NCBI GenBank assembly: GCA_023376005.1
Contig: CM042151.1
Coordinates: 73,265,605-73,329,604 of the forward strand
Source: Doryteuthis pealeii
Taxonomy: Eukaryota > Mollusca > Cephalopoda > Myopsida > Loliginidae
Length of the DNA: 64,000 nt
Direction: 5' to 3'
In this document: one piece after another, positions 34,031 to 45,160 of the stretch
How positions within the stretch are numbered: the first letter of the stretch is position 1
How the letters are laid out: each line of letters starts with the position of its first letter
Notes under the pieces: generated by a model
Database searches by the model: none
Seen by the model: the letters and a program-made list of their open reading frames with translations, nothing else
Told to the model about the DNA's origin: nothing
Position numbers and translations under genes: made by a program

Positions 34031-34474
34031 TGACATCTACCTTTACATTAATATAAATTATTTGTTTAAACAAAGAGACAATTTTTTATTAAAAAAAAAT
34101 ATTGGGTGGGGGTCTATCGACAAAAATTACAAATAATTCTAATAATATTCCTTATACATAACCTATTTCAAAAAATATTTTATTTATAAAAAAATAAGCA
34201 GTGAAAATTTCATTAACATTGGACAATTACCTGATTTTTGATAGATCTTTTTAAAACTTATATATTTGGGGAAAAATTAATTTATTTTTTAATGGTAATT
34301 ATTACGCCCCGCTTCTTTTTTGAGTGGTCAAAATTCAACGTAAACATCAATTTAAAATACGATTTCAGGAATTCTATGATATGAAAAACAAAAGTGTTGG
34401 TGTTTTCTTTAATCTCATTTCTTTCAAATCATACAAAGATTTTTTAACGATAAGATAACTTATAAAAGCAGCTA

Positions 34475-34600
34475 AATAATGGACCATTCCGTTTTTATAA
34501 TAAAGAAAGAAAGGGAAGAAAAGGGACATGCTACACAGAAAAAATATAATAAGAAAGAAAGAAAGAGAGTAAGGGAAAGATAGAGAGAGGTTAAGCGCGC
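34475..34600. repeat. Small dispersed repeat
   Basis: AAATAATGGACCATTCCGTT followed by GGGACATGCTACACAG is the inverse of 44516-44583. A nearby AGCGATAACGCTAATAT motif is the inverse of one near 22020. Confidence 0.5.
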
Positions 34601-34637
34601 GGAAGCGATAACGCTAATATATCCCAATTGAACATAT

Positions 34638-35390
34638 AGAATACAATTCTATATTTTATATCAAAATAAGAATAAATACACGTACACATTTCTTTTCCCA
34701 AACTTAAGGGAAAGAAATTAAAACAAACACACGAACACAATCCTTTTCCTAAACTTAAGGAAAAGTGATTAAAACAAATGTTTACATAAAAATCAGAATC
34801 GATTGGCTTAGGCTAGCATTTGCTCACTACTAGGTCCGCGTGTCCGCGCCTAAAAAAAACAAAACTTTTTGATCTCATCTTGTAATTATAAAAGACAGAG
34901 AAGAAATCAGCAATTACACAGACTTTACCTCGCCGTCAAACAGGCCACATCCGACGACAACAAATTCCATCTCGCGGCCAGATAGAACACGACCAAGAAA
35001 CAGTTGTCCGAACGAACGATTCCACCGCCTCAACACAATTACGACGCTCCTACTACTACCATTATTCTTACCACTTCGTTCTACATCAAGAATCCGTTTC
35101 AGCAGGTCGTATATACAGACTTAATTCTCATTTCTGTCCACATCTAATCGAACTTTGACAAATACACAAACATTTCACATTACACATTTCTTGACGAACT
35201 TTTCCAAACTCTACACACGAACTTTTACATTTCTTTTGAACATTCACATTTTGTTGATTATTGTAAATTTATTCTTCGAATAAATTTATTTGTTACCATT
35301 TAATCATATGCATTTGTTTTATCCTTTCTCCGTATTTTCTACCTAAACTGTGTCATTTTTATTCGTAATTTAAATATTATTTGTGGAGTA
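34638..35390 (+). repeat. LTR-like unit, copy 3
   Basis: Same order of blocks as copy 1 (ACTTAAGGGAAAG, TATAAAAGACAGAGAAG near 34886, CATCTCGCGGCCAGATAGAA, AATAAATTTATTTGTTACC near 35278). Confidence 0.5.
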
Positions 35391-36385
35391 GTTTCACGCA
35401 ACCTTCTATTTGTTGAATAATACTTACAAATTTATTCGCCGTCATTAATAATACACCTGGTTGCCTCTACAAACATAATGAAATGATGAAAATAAGAAGA
35501 AGAAAAAAAAATGGGTGAGAGAGAGTTAAATCAAGATTATTATACTTTTTGCATATCAATATCCAATAATGTGGTATATCCACAGGTCCTGCTAGTAATA
35601 ATAACCACACTTTAAAAAAAGCCAAAATAAATACTTTCCATCGGGGTCTCAATTATTTGTCGGTAACTTTGTAGATATACACTGGATTGACACCGGCTAT
35701 ATCCGTTTCAGTTTGTCGGACAAAACTAAAATCAAATAAATAATTTTCTTCGGACTTTTCGCTTCTACTTAATAAGTACCTGACTGTTTTGTGTAAGTAT
35801 ATGTGATTTTTTTTATTACAATTTTGTATATTGTCAATATTCAGTATATCACTTGAAGTGATATTATTTTAATTCCGTTTTTTTTTTTGTTTGCTTGTTT
35901 TCAAGCGAGACTTTGTATCAAAAAGAAGTTTTGTATTTTAAGATAAATTGAAAATGAACAAAACAAATAAACAAAGATGTATGAGTGGAGGTCTTTTAAA
36001 AAAAATATTTATATGTATTGGATGCTTATATATTGTTGGACAAAGAAAATGCTCGTTATGGTACAAATGCAGAATTGGGCGCAATAAGTATTGCGGAGTT
36101 GACAAAAAATCCGTTTTACAAAAAAAAAAAAAAAAGAAAAGTCACCCCACCCCCACCCATTGAAAAATATTTACCAAAAATCAGGAAATTGTCTGATTTT
36201 AATGACATTTTCAGTGTTGATTTACCAATGAATGAATTTTATAATGCATCAGTTATTTTATTTCAAAACTTTCTGATTTTTTTTCACGTCACTTAACTTT
36301 GCCCCCCCCCCTTATTTTGGGGGCGCAAAATATCGGTGGGATTATAATATAACTTTCGAAACTAATTACACTATAAATTAGTAGG
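35390..36385. other. AT-rich stretch ending in an F1 fragment
   Basis: 36165-36330 is an F1 subterminal block in plus orientation. Upstream sequence has A-rich runs and no credible gene; the overlapping frames at 35948-36296 mostly read the F1 block. Confidence 0.45.
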
Positions 36386-39083
36386 TATACCCAATTACGG
36401 GTCACGTGATCAGTTTATGCTATATTGAATAAACGAAAGTAAATATTTTTGAACTTTGTTTTTTAATAGCTATGTGCAACATATCGCTGGCTCTATAAAA
36501 GAGTGATCACAGGAAATTCTTCTAAAAATCATATAAAATAAACTAACTATCCGATTTTAATAAAACTTTCGGTATATGAAGTAACAAAAGACGAACTTTT
36601 ATTGTAAATAAATGTTTACTAAATTGAAAAGGCTAATAATTTCTTTCGTTAGTTTTTGTTTCGCGCATTGATCCCTCGTACCAAGATCTTTTTTTTTTTT
36701 TAACATAAATAAATTTTACATTTTTCGAAAGACAATTTAATGACGGAACATATGTAAAAAAAAGATAATTCACTAATAAATCGGTTTTGGAAATAGGGCA
36801 TCTTAAACATTGAAACTTAAATCTCGTAAATAAGAAAAAATATGTTTTTTTTTTGTTTTTTTAATTGTTAGATTATTTTCAAAAGAATTTTATATTAAAA
36901 GTTCCTATTGTCTACATTTTTATTTTATTTTTCAGGGATTTTTTTAAATTTATAAAATGTAAAATAAATACTTTTCTTTAATGTACAGCAAAATCGTATT
37001 TATTTAATCAAAGAAAATATTGTATAAAAAATATCTTGCTGAAAATGATGACATAATATATGTCGGTTTTTATTCTATAAATTTTTGAAAATAATGTTTG
37101 AATTAAAAATTGTCGTCATTCTTATTACGGATGGGTCTAAGAGAAATAAAAACTGGGTTTTGGGGAAAACTGTTGTTGTTGTTTTCACTGTGTTCTGGGT
37201 ACATAAGTTAATAGTTTCGAATCCGTGACGCGTGTATAATTATACTCTGTAAAAGAAAACTCAAACAAACAGTGTTTGAAGAAATTTATTATTTTATTTG
37301 GAAACAAATAATTCTCCTGTTTATATCCAGAAAGCAGATATTACTGTTCAGTTAAAAATTTATTATAAATAATTTCTAACATTCTAATTTTGATTTTCCC
37401 AACTTTCTTTTTCAATAATATTAAGAGTTAAATCGTGAGGCATCAAGGAAATGCTAAATTAGTAATTTGTTTTTGCTTCAGAAAATAATTTTTTATACGT
37501 ATAGTCCTCCATACTAAGAAAAGGTGCACACGTCAAGATGCGATAACTGTCAACAAAGATTAAGAATTTGCGGGAATTTACTTTTGAATGCAAAAAATTA
37601 GGTTTTATATAAGAGAAATTTGTTTTTTCTTTTTTATAACACATAAAATTGGAATTGTTCTTTATATTAAACGTAAAGGGAAACATTAAAAAGTTAATTT
37701 TCCATTTTTTATTGACGTTTTAAAATATTTTTAACAATTAAGTGGACATTTTGAAAGCCCGTGGATTGCACATCCCAATTTTTTAAAAAATCTCGCAAAA
37801 AAAAGTAACGATCATACAGAGTTGTTACAAAGAAAAACAGTTAATTCAAAGATCAAATTATCCGATTGGGAAAAATTACTCACCGTTAATAGAAAAATAA
37901 ATATAATAGTCCGTTTTACATGCAACACGGTGATTTTTATGTTGAAACGGGAACTATAACTTTACATATTATCTCTCTTTGACAATTATACTTTTAAATA
38001 AATGGGTGGCTGTATTCGACATAATTGTTTTCTTGTGCATATTCAATAACTGATTATTGGTTTTCAACGATTTTTGAAAGATTTTTTTTTTTTTTTGTGG
38101 TAGTTTCAGAATAACCCCGAAATATTTTTTTATTTGAACTTATAGTATAACTGAAGCAAAGAAAAGACAATAAGTTTTACAAAAATTGTCAGTTTTGCTC
38201 TTCCGTATATTATAAGAATCAAACATTACTATTCAAAAATAAAAATTACAAATTCTTTTAAAAATATTAATATATGGTGGATCGGACAAATTTTTAGTTC
38301 GCATGAATTCTAAAATTCATATATTTAAATATTAGTGAAAAATTCGATTTTTACACACAAAAAAGATTTTTTAAACATTAAAAAAAAAAAAAAATTTAAG
38401 CTCACAAAAGATTTAAAATCTCTTAAAAATTAATTTCTTAAAAATTTTTTTTCTAGACAATTTAATAGCACATATCAATTAAAAAAAAAAGTTTTCAAAT
38501 AATGATATTATGACATTTTTTTGCACTTTTTATTTCAGAAAATCATGATTTTTTTTTCTACAATAACTGCTGCCTTGAGTATTATACAAATTTTTTTATA
38601 TAGTTATTCAGACTCTTATCTTTATAGAAAAAAAGTAAAAATCGTTTTTTGACGGTTCATTTTTTTAATATCACATAAATTAAAATAGGGTGGGGTAGAC
38701 TTTGTGAAAAAATATAATTTTAATATATTTTAGTAAAAAACTATTTCAGACATATTCACATCCAAAGGTAAATAGTCATGGAAATTTTCATGAAAATCGG
38801 ATCAATATATATAGAGAATTTTTTTAAAATCCTCTTGTCATAACTTGTTCGCTGTGTTAAATTTCAGTTGATTTAACAGTGCAAGAATGAAAACATTGTT
38901 TTTCAATCATAATTTTCATTATTTCTGTAAGCTGAAAAAATTTATTTAAATCATCAGGAGTTTGTTTAATGTTTCTTCTTTCGAATGGAAAATTTTTTTT
39001 CAATATATTATTAATTTTTCTGCAAGTTTCATTGTGTTAAATATAGGGGAGGGGTAATTTCACAAGGAAAAATGGTGGTACCT
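36385..39083. mobile_element. TIR transposon F2, long copy
   Basis: Left end AGGTATACCCAATTACGG, right end ATGGTGGTACCT. The 10-bp flanks ATAAATTAGT and ATGAATTAGG agree at 8 of 10. F2 internal motifs include AGAGTTGTTACAAAGAAAAA (near 37818), CAGACTCTTATCTTTATAG (near 38608) and a GGTAAATAGTCATGG segment. No transposase frame survives; the longest minus frame (37459-37686) is AT-rich noise. At ~2.7 kb it is longer than the other F2 copies. Confidence 0.65.
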
Positions 39084-39090
39084 ATGAATT

Positions 39091-39700
39091 AGGTATACCC
39101 AAATTTTCGTCTGCTTTTCATTTTAAAAACGAATTAAAATTAATTTAATTGACTATTTCGAGTCATCGAAAAGTAGTAACATAAAAAAAAGGGGGGCCAA
39201 AATAATATTACATATGCAATTTATTTTTAATACATTTTGTTCCAATCTGACTTTGTATGACCACCTTGAGTTGCCATAAATTCCGTGTTTACAAAATAAA
39301 TTTAACACTCTCGATTGAAAAGAATTTACCAAAAATCAGGGAATTATCTGATTTAATGAAATTTTCAGTATTAATTTATCAATGAATGAATTTTATAATG
39401 CATCAGTTATTTTATTTCAGAACTATCTGATTTAATTAGGTATTTCTACTATGATAAATTAATATATAAAATTCATTTAGAATATTAGTATTATGATGTT
39501 AAGTTTAAAATGTCATATTATTAGATTCTAAAAACATAATTTACTAATTTACTTTAGTATCAATCTAATAATTTTTTGTCGAAAACTCTATTGAAAATTC
39601 ATCTCTCTCCCCCCCCTTTTAAACAGAACAAATATTGATGTATAATTTTTTTCTTTTATAAAATAATAGCCAATTAAATAATTCCTTTTAGTATTTGATA
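39091..39700 (-). repeat. TIR-family F1 fragment
   Basis: Begins with an F1 terminus (AGGTATACCCAAATTTTCG) seven nucleotides after the F2 right end. The F1 block lies at about 39330-39430. The other terminus is missing. Confidence 0.5.
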
Positions 39701-39730
39701 ATTTGCTTGAAGCATTAAGTAAAGTATATT

Positions 39731-39917
39731 ATCATTTATATTTTGAAGGCAATTACAATGCGTAAATAAAACTAAAATAGTGTCCAATGTCTTATTAATT
39801 TCAAAGTATCTTCATAGATTGTTTTTGAAGATGAAGATATTTCAAAATTAATAAGACATTGGCCTCTATTTTAGTTTTATTTACACATTGTAATTGCCTT
39901 CAAAATATAAATAATAA
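39731..39917. repeat. Fold-back repeat, ~85-bp arms
   Basis: Arms at about 39731-39815 and 39833-39917 are reverse complements with few mismatches (TTTTGAAGGCAATTACAATG / CATTGTAATTGCCTTCAAAA) around a loop of about 17 nt. The GAAGGCAATTNACAATGC motif also appears at 55263 and 55695. Confidence 0.75.
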
Positions 39918-40227
39918 TATTTTTTTAGTTTTTGTTTTCCTTTTATTTTAGGATTTTCAGAACTTATTTACTACACGAGCAGATTCTTTAAAAAAATTAG
40001 CAGAGCAGGTTTAAAATTTCAAATACAATATTATGTTACTAATTCTTTTGTTCAGCAAATTTTCCTTCATATTTTGCTGAATACATAATTTTTCTTCAAT
40101 GCATCAAGTTAATAGTTATATTGTCCGCCTTTATATACCTTATATATACCTATACTTATATACCTATATATATTACTACATAAATAAGGAAATTTTCTTT
40201 GTTGAGCTATTCATACAAGGTTTGGTT

Positions 40228-40456
40228 TGATTTCTTTGTTTAATGGCATATCAACCTTTGTGGGTTATTTAATGTCAAAGCCACCTTTTAGAACAATAGG
40301 AGTAGTATTATTTAACCCATTACTGTGAGGACAGGTGTTTTCATACCTTGCCCAAGGGTATTAATTCAAAAGAGAACATAATAATGCAACTGGAATTTGA
40401 ACTTGCTTATTATGATATTGCATCCAGCACTCTAGCCACTACACTACATGTGACTT
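40228..40456 (-). repeat. tRNA-derived SINE with shared 3' tail
   Basis: Minus strand: a head with GTAGTGTAGTGGCTAGAGTG (A-box-like) and AAGTTCAAATTCC (B box), then a body with TACCCTTGGGCAAGGTATG, then a tail ATTAAATAACCCACAAAGG and TTGATATGCCATTAAAC ending in AAACC units. The tail matches that of DR copies. Complete-looking SINE, not a functional tRNA gene. Confidence 0.7.
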
Positions 40457-40693
40457 ATATTAAAAAGGAATAGTTACTTGAAACCATATAATCATTAATA
40501 TTAAAATGAATAGTTACTTGAAACCATATAATCATTAATATTAAAAGGAATAGTTACTTGAAACCATATAATCATTAATATTAAAAAGGAATAGTTACTT
40601 GAAACCATATAATCATTAATATTAAAAAGGAATAGTTACTTGAAACCATATAATCATTAATATTAAAAAGGAATAGTTACTTGAAACCATATG
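40456..40693. repeat. 41-bp tandem repeat, ~6 copies
   Basis: Units contain GGAATAGTTACTTGAAACCA and TATAATCATTAATATTAAAA with little divergence, abutting the SINE head. Confidence 0.92.
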
Positions 40694-40922
40694 ATTATGT
40701 AGGAAAAATTAGTATTAAATAGGAATACTTGATATAATCTGTGTACCAAAAATACTCTTAAACAACTATGCAGAAAATGTAAATATAAATGTGCAATGTA
40801 CACAATTCCCTAACCTCTTAGCATAAAATAACCCTAGATTGGTTGACTTGCCTTTAAAATCAGTATCTCAGACCATATATGAACTGAGTTCAATCCTTAC
40901 TGGATGCCCTACTGTTACACCT

Positions 40923-41228
40923 TTAATAAATAACTCTTTGATATTTGGCAGGGTTAGGGTTTTTGAGATGATTAACGATGGTCAAATGGTCCACATTGAA
41001 GTCTTCAGCCAACATTCTCATTGTCAAGTTGTCTTCTTCCATGGCTGCCAAAAGTGCCTGATCATGGTTGACCTCTTCTATTTTCATCTGTGAGATTTGT
41101 ATCACTTAATTGAACTTCCTGAACCATCTTTCAACTTGGCTTTTTCTGATTGTTCCTTCATTTAAAAGTTCATTGAGATCACGAAATGGCGTTGCTGCAT
41201 TCCAATCTTTCTCAAAGTGGTAGCGCAT
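40923..41228 (-). pseudogene. Mariner transposase N-terminal remnant
   Basis: From an ATG at 41228 the minus strand reads MRYHFEKDWNAATPFRDLNE, then EGTIRKSQVERWFRKFN, an in-frame TAA (41108-41106), then EDNLTMRMLAEDFNVDHLTI and VNHLKN, ending at 40923. Both segments match the bipartite helix-turn-helix DNA-binding region of Mos1/SETMAR-type mariner transposases (first helix group ending in RWF.RF, second with L(A/T)E.(F/L)NV...TIV.HL). The linker is shortened and the DDD catalytic domain is absent. The piece lies about 180 bp upstream of the zinc-finger exon on the opposite strand. In-frame stop and truncation make it a pseudogene. Confidence 0.75.
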
Positions 41229-41394
41229 AATATGGGAATACGATTTTTCGATTCTGAAAAGTGAAGATTATTTTTATGAAACAAATGAAACAAACCACCA
41301 ATTGTTATTGTTTTTGTTGAAAAAATCCGCAATAATTATACACCAACCCAATCTCTTATCTTTCAATATTGTTTCTATGAGAGTTATCTTTTCT

Positions 41395-41411
41395 TGTTCT
41401 TTTATTCACAG
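41395..41411 (+). other. Splice acceptor before the zinc-finger exon
   Basis: A pyrimidine-rich run (TTGTTCTTTTATTCACAG) ends with AG at 41410-41411 directly before ATGGCAGC. This implies an upstream, probably non-coding, exon joined immediately 5' of the start codon. Confidence 0.6.
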
Positions 41412-42677
41412 ATGGCAGCACTGACTAAAGACAAATCATTTAAGCACACTGTTTCTTACAGTTTAAATGAAGATGCACAGAAGTCGACAGAAAAGAATGC
41501 AAAATGTAATGTGTGTCTGAAAGAATTTGCATCCTCTTCTCATCTTGACCGTCACATGCGGACACACACTGGAGAAAAACCTTTCCTTTGTGGAACTTGT
41601 GGTACAAAATTTTCAGAAAAATCAAAATTAAAAATACACGTGCGGATACACACTGGAGAAAAACCCTACCGTTGTACAGTCTGTGATTCCACATTTTCTG
41701 AAAAATCAATTTTAATAAGACACATACGGATACACACAAAAGAAAAACCGTACCAATGTGACGCTTGTGGGGCTAAATTTTCCCAAAATTCTAGTTTGCT
41801 AAGACACATCAATATACATACGCGAGAAAAACATTACAAATGCGATAGTTGTGAAGCAAAATTTTCACAACGTTCAAACTTAAAAGAACACAGGCGAATA
41901 CATGCCAATGAGAAACCATTCTGCTGCAAGGTTTGCGGAGCAAATTTTGCACGAAATGCTTATTTAAAAAGACATATGTTGACACATGATAATGAAAAGA
42001 CGTATTTCTGCTGTGAAATCTGTAATTCAATTTTCCCCTCTCCATCCACTTTTACAACGCACCTGACAACGCACGCTGATGACAGTACTTTTTCTTCCTC
42101 AGACATTAGGGGATCACAATCATCAAGTCAAAAAGCAAACAGTGAAGAACTGTATGATTGTAGCATCTGTGGAAGTGCATTTTTAAAAGTCTCACACATG
42201 ATTGATCACATGCAAATGCACATTGACGAGAAGCCATACTGCTGCGACATTTGTGGGGCAAATTTTTCACAAAATGTTTATCTAAAAAAACACATGGCAA
42301 CACACAGTAGAGAAAGAAATTATTACTCATGTAACATTTGTAGCTCAAAGTTTTCGGATCATTCAAATCTGATTGCCCATCGGCGAACTCACACTGGAGA
42401 AAAACCTTTTTCTTGTGATATATGTGATTCCAAGTTTTCTCAAAACTCCAACTTAAAAGCTCATATGCGTACACACACAGGTGAAAAACCCTACCATTGT
42501 GGCACTTGTGGTGAAAGATTCTCACAATGTACAACACTTAAAAACCATGTGCGAAGGCATACTGGTGAAAAACCTTATGAATGTGACATCTGTGGAGCAA
42601 AATTTTCACAAAGTACAAGTCTTAGAAATCACCAACGTACACACAATAACGAAACTGTGGAAGAAAGTTTAGAATGA
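41412..42677 (+). CDS. C2H2 zinc-finger protein, 13 fingers (single coding exon)
   Basis: Probable nuclear DNA-binding protein of 421 residues. An upstream in-frame ATG at 41394 lies in the splice acceptor's pyrimidine tract, so I take ATG 41412, right after the AG. Thirteen C-x2-C-x12-H-x3-H fingers follow a 31-residue leader; fingers 1-7 and 8-13 are separated by a Ser-rich linker of about 28 residues with SSSDIRGSQSSSQ. TGEKP-type linkers are intact between fingers 1-2, 2-3 and 10-13; others are altered (TKEKP, TREKH, ANEKP, DNEKT). Helix residues -1,2,3,6 read: SSHR, ESKI, ESIR, QSSR, QSNE, RAYR, SSTT, KSHD, QVYK, DSNA, QSNA, QTTN, QTSN. Finger 7 has F for the core Leu and finger 8 has Met. 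No KRAB, BTB or SCAN domain is visible. Stop TGA at 42675; a possible AATAAA lies at 42813. Target genes cannot be deduced. All zinc ligands are present, so it looks functional. Confidence 0.88.
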   Translation: MAALTKDKSFKHTVSYSLNEDAQKSTEKNAKCNVCLKEFASSSHLDRHMRTHTGEKPFLCGTCGTKFSEKSKLKIHVRIHTGEKPYRCTVCDSTFSEKSILIRHIRIHTKEKPYQCDACGAKFSQNSSLLRHINIHTREKHYKCDSCEAKFSQRSNLKEHRRIHANEKPFCCKVCGANFARNAYLKRHMLTHDNEKTYFCCEICNSIFPSPSTFTTHLTTHADDSTFSSSDIRGSQSSSQKANSEELYDCSICGSAFLKVSHMIDHMQMHIDEKPYCCDICGANFSQNVYLKKHMATHSRERNYYSCNICSSKFSDHSNLIAHRRTHTGEKPFSCDICDSKFSQNSNLKAHMRTHTGEKPYHCGTCGERFSQCTTLKNHVRRHTGEKPYECDICGAKFSQSTSLRNHQRTHNNETVEESLE

Positions 42678-42812
42678 TGTACTTTTGCCAAGTTTATTAC
42701 TAAATTCAAGTCTCTAAAACTGTTAAAATACTATATAAAATGATGAATTATTTAGGAGAATTAATCCAAATATTCAACTAAGAAGTCAATTTTTTCTAAA
42801 ACTAATTCAATT

Positions 42813-42818
42813 AATAAA
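42813..42818 (+). promoter_or_regulatory. Candidate polyadenylation signal
   Basis: AATAAA in TTAATAAAAACAAG, 136 nt after the zinc-finger stop codon. Plausible 3' end of that transcript, but the motif is common by chance in AT-rich sequence. Confidence 0.4.
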
Positions 42819-42993
42819 AACAAGACATCAGGCATTGATCATATTTTGAAAAAGTTTGTTTTAGAATAATTTCTAGTTCCAATTCAAAACTTCAATTTCA
42901 AATTTATGTATACTCATTCAAATTTGAAAAGATTGAGTAAAATGACATTAAAAAAACATTATGAAACATTTCAATGAAGTGTGATATTGTGAT

Positions 42994-43239
42994 TGGAAGG
43001 CATACAAAGAAGAGTGACAAAAATAATGAAAAGAGTAAAAGTTACAGGGAGAGATTGGAAGAATTAGGATAAACTACTTTATAAGAGAGAAGAATGAGAG
43101 TAGATTTAATTGAAATTTTCAAAATAATGGAATTTCAGATTGAACTGGAAATTTACTGTCACGGCAGATTTCAAAAACCAATTGGATTTTTTGGAAAAAA
43201 ATGTCATAATCAGATCAAAAACAGCAATAGTGTAAAATA
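42994..43239 (+). pseudogene. LINE reverse transcriptase C-terminal remnant (CR1/Jockey type)
   Basis: One frame reads LEGIQRRVTKIMKRVK; after a single-frame shift the next reads SYRERLEELG, stop, TTL, stop, ERRMRVDLIEIFKIM. This is the conserved end of CR1/L2/Jockey-type RT proteins (QRR.TK...Y.ERL..LGL.TL..RR.R.DLI..FKI). Two in-frame stops and the frameshift show it is dead. It continues weakly to a stop at about 43234. It separates the zinc-finger gene from an echo of that gene's 3' UTR at 43262. Confidence 0.75.
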
Positions 43240-43257
43240 AATTGAAATTGGATTGGA

Positions 43258-43310
43258 TTTGTTTTTTACTAAATTCAAGTCTCTAAAACTGTTAAAATAC
43301 TATATAATAT
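43258..43310 (+). repeat. Echo of the zinc-finger 3' UTR
   Basis: TTACTAAATTCAAGTCTCTA followed by AAACTGTTAAAATACTATAT repeats the sequence at 42700-42745, just after the zinc-finger stop codon, about 560 bp further on. Confidence 0.75.
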
Positions 43311-43757
43311 AACATTTAGCTACTGGTACTATGTAACCTAGTTCTACCTGTTTCATAGTTGGATCATTGTCGACTAAAACAGTAACCCGACAGATTTTAT
43401 CTGGTGAGGAGGGTGACTAGACACCTTGCAGAACTTCTTTTTTTTTCAAGACTTTTATTTCTTGATCAAGATTTTATTAATCTAGCCCATATCTTCCATG
43501 CAGGTGAGATTTCAACACCAGCAGAGAGAGACAGATGCTCTCTGCTCCAACATCAAGCTGAAACTAATATCTAAATCTAGTCTCGTTTTTTTCTCATGGC
43601 ACATGAGATTCACGCCTCTCTAGGGTCAGTTGGGGTCATCCGACGGAAATCTACCCACCTACCTTAACTCCAACGAACCTATTTTAAACTAATTACAGGG
43701 TCTGTCAACAAAAAGGATGGAAGAAGCTTTTTGTTCAATCCTAACCCTAACAGATTA
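43310..43757. other. Unassigned stretch before the LTR
   Basis: Mixed-composition sequence with no ORF over 60 codons and no element I recognise. A CCTAACCCTAACAG scrap sits at the right end (43740-43753). Confidence 0.4.
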
Positions 43758-44077
43758 TGTTACATAATAATTGGATCCCTAATACATTTTTAAGGTAGTG
43801 TAGAAATCATTATGGCGATCAGTACAGCTGATGGCCTTGAGAGTGAGTGGCAGCGTTTGACCTCACTCTGACCTTGCTTTCTGGGGATAGACCGTGAGAA
43901 ACGGAACCCCGATAGAAAGCCCCCTTCCGGTTTAAGGAGTAAGCAACTCAGAGTTAGAAGTTAGAAGCCAAGCTAGCAACATGTAAGCCTCATCTGCGTA
44001 GATTGTCTGGGTAGGGATCTGGAATAAAGTAACATCAACATAAATCGAAGTCTTGTGTTTATTACTAAAAACTAACA
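43758..44077 (+). repeat. LTR, family A (320 bp), copy 2
   Basis: TGTTACATAAT start and ACTAACA end, aligned over its length with 2482-2804. About 180 nt of the same downstream sequence follow (to about 44255: AGACCAGACGAGACCTTAG, AGATAGATGATAGACGATC). It lies between the zinc-finger gene and its decayed copy. Confidence 0.62.
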
Positions 44078-44337
44078 ATGACACAAGGCTTCTGATAAGG
44101 AATGATCCCCAACAGAAACCAGACCCGGAATCCTCAATAGAAGACCAGACGAGACCTTAGAAGATATACCAGACCAAGATAGATGATAGACGATCATAAG
44201 CAAAGCTGGCCAGAAGAATAGACGACCAGAGTAAGAATTAAAGAAAGGTATATAATGTTATATAGATTTGGTTTAGTGAAAAGACCAGTATATAACATAT
44301 ACCTATTTAGTGCCGGTAAAGAAGGCGCTATGCAACA

Positions 44338-44508
44338 ATTAGTTCACAATGTACAACTCTTAAAAACAACATGCAAAGGCACACTGGTAAATAATCTTAA
44401 GAATATGACATCTGTGGAGCAAAAAGAATTACTAGCGTACACACAATAATAAAACTGTGGAAGAAAATTTAGAATGATGTGCTCTGTCCAAGTTTATTAT
44501 AACACCAG
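44338..44508 (+). pseudogene. Decayed copy of the zinc-finger gene's 3' end
   Basis: Parallels 42521-42698: TCACAATGTACAACTCTTAA, ATATGACATCTGTGGAGCAA, CGTACACACAATAATAAAAC and GGAAGAAAATTTAGAATGAT all match the parental last two fingers, tail and stop region. About 30 nt are lost inside the last finger and point changes destroy the zinc ligands and the reading frame. Only this fragment remains, so a tandem or dispersed paralogue was truncated, possibly with the LTR insertion just upstream. Confidence 0.8.
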
Positions 44509-44515
44509 AGTATGA

Positions 44516-45160
44516 TAATAATCTGTGTAGCATGTTCTTTTCCTTCCCTTTCTGTCTTCATAATAAAAACAGAATGGTCCATTATTTAGCTCATAAGAAA
44601 TAAGAATTCATTGGATAAGCAACACCAGATAATCAGAATTTGTAGTTTTGCATTTCATCTTAGGCAATTTGGATGGTCTCATTTTCAACCAGAAAGTGTC
44701 GCAAAATGATAACAGTCATACAATTAAGGAACAAGAGTATTAATATATGGATTGTTTGATAAAACCAACAGAAATTCAAGAAACTTTTTTTAAAAGTCTT
44801 TCTAAGCCAAAATTGAGCCAGAAGCTTCACTTTGAAAAATAGTCTTGATGTCTTCATTTCTAAGCTTAATTTATTGTCAAAATCCTTAATACATAGAATA
44901 AAGAACAACCCTGTATTGTATATTACTCAGAAATTAGGTATGCAACATTAAACGGTCCATATTACTTGTTAAAACAAGTTTTGATAAATACATGCCTGGT
45001 ATTATTGGTTTATATATAATTTGTTTTATCTTGATATGTATCTAATGTACAGATTTTTATGGAGAAATTATTTAGAAATCAGAAATAGTCACATAATGTT
45101 CTTCAACATTCAGATTTATATTTCATTATACAATGAAAAAAAAAAAAAACATTGTTTTGA
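44516..45160. other. AT-rich stretch without genes
   Basis: 44516-44583 is the inverse of the small repeat at 34475-34545. The 82-codon minus frame at 44660-44908 is AT-rich and unrecognised. Confidence 0.4.

Noticed and set aside
41440..42537. Minus-strand frames of 78-143 codons
   Set aside because: Shadows of the zinc-finger coding exon, with Cys/His patterns explained by the sense strand.
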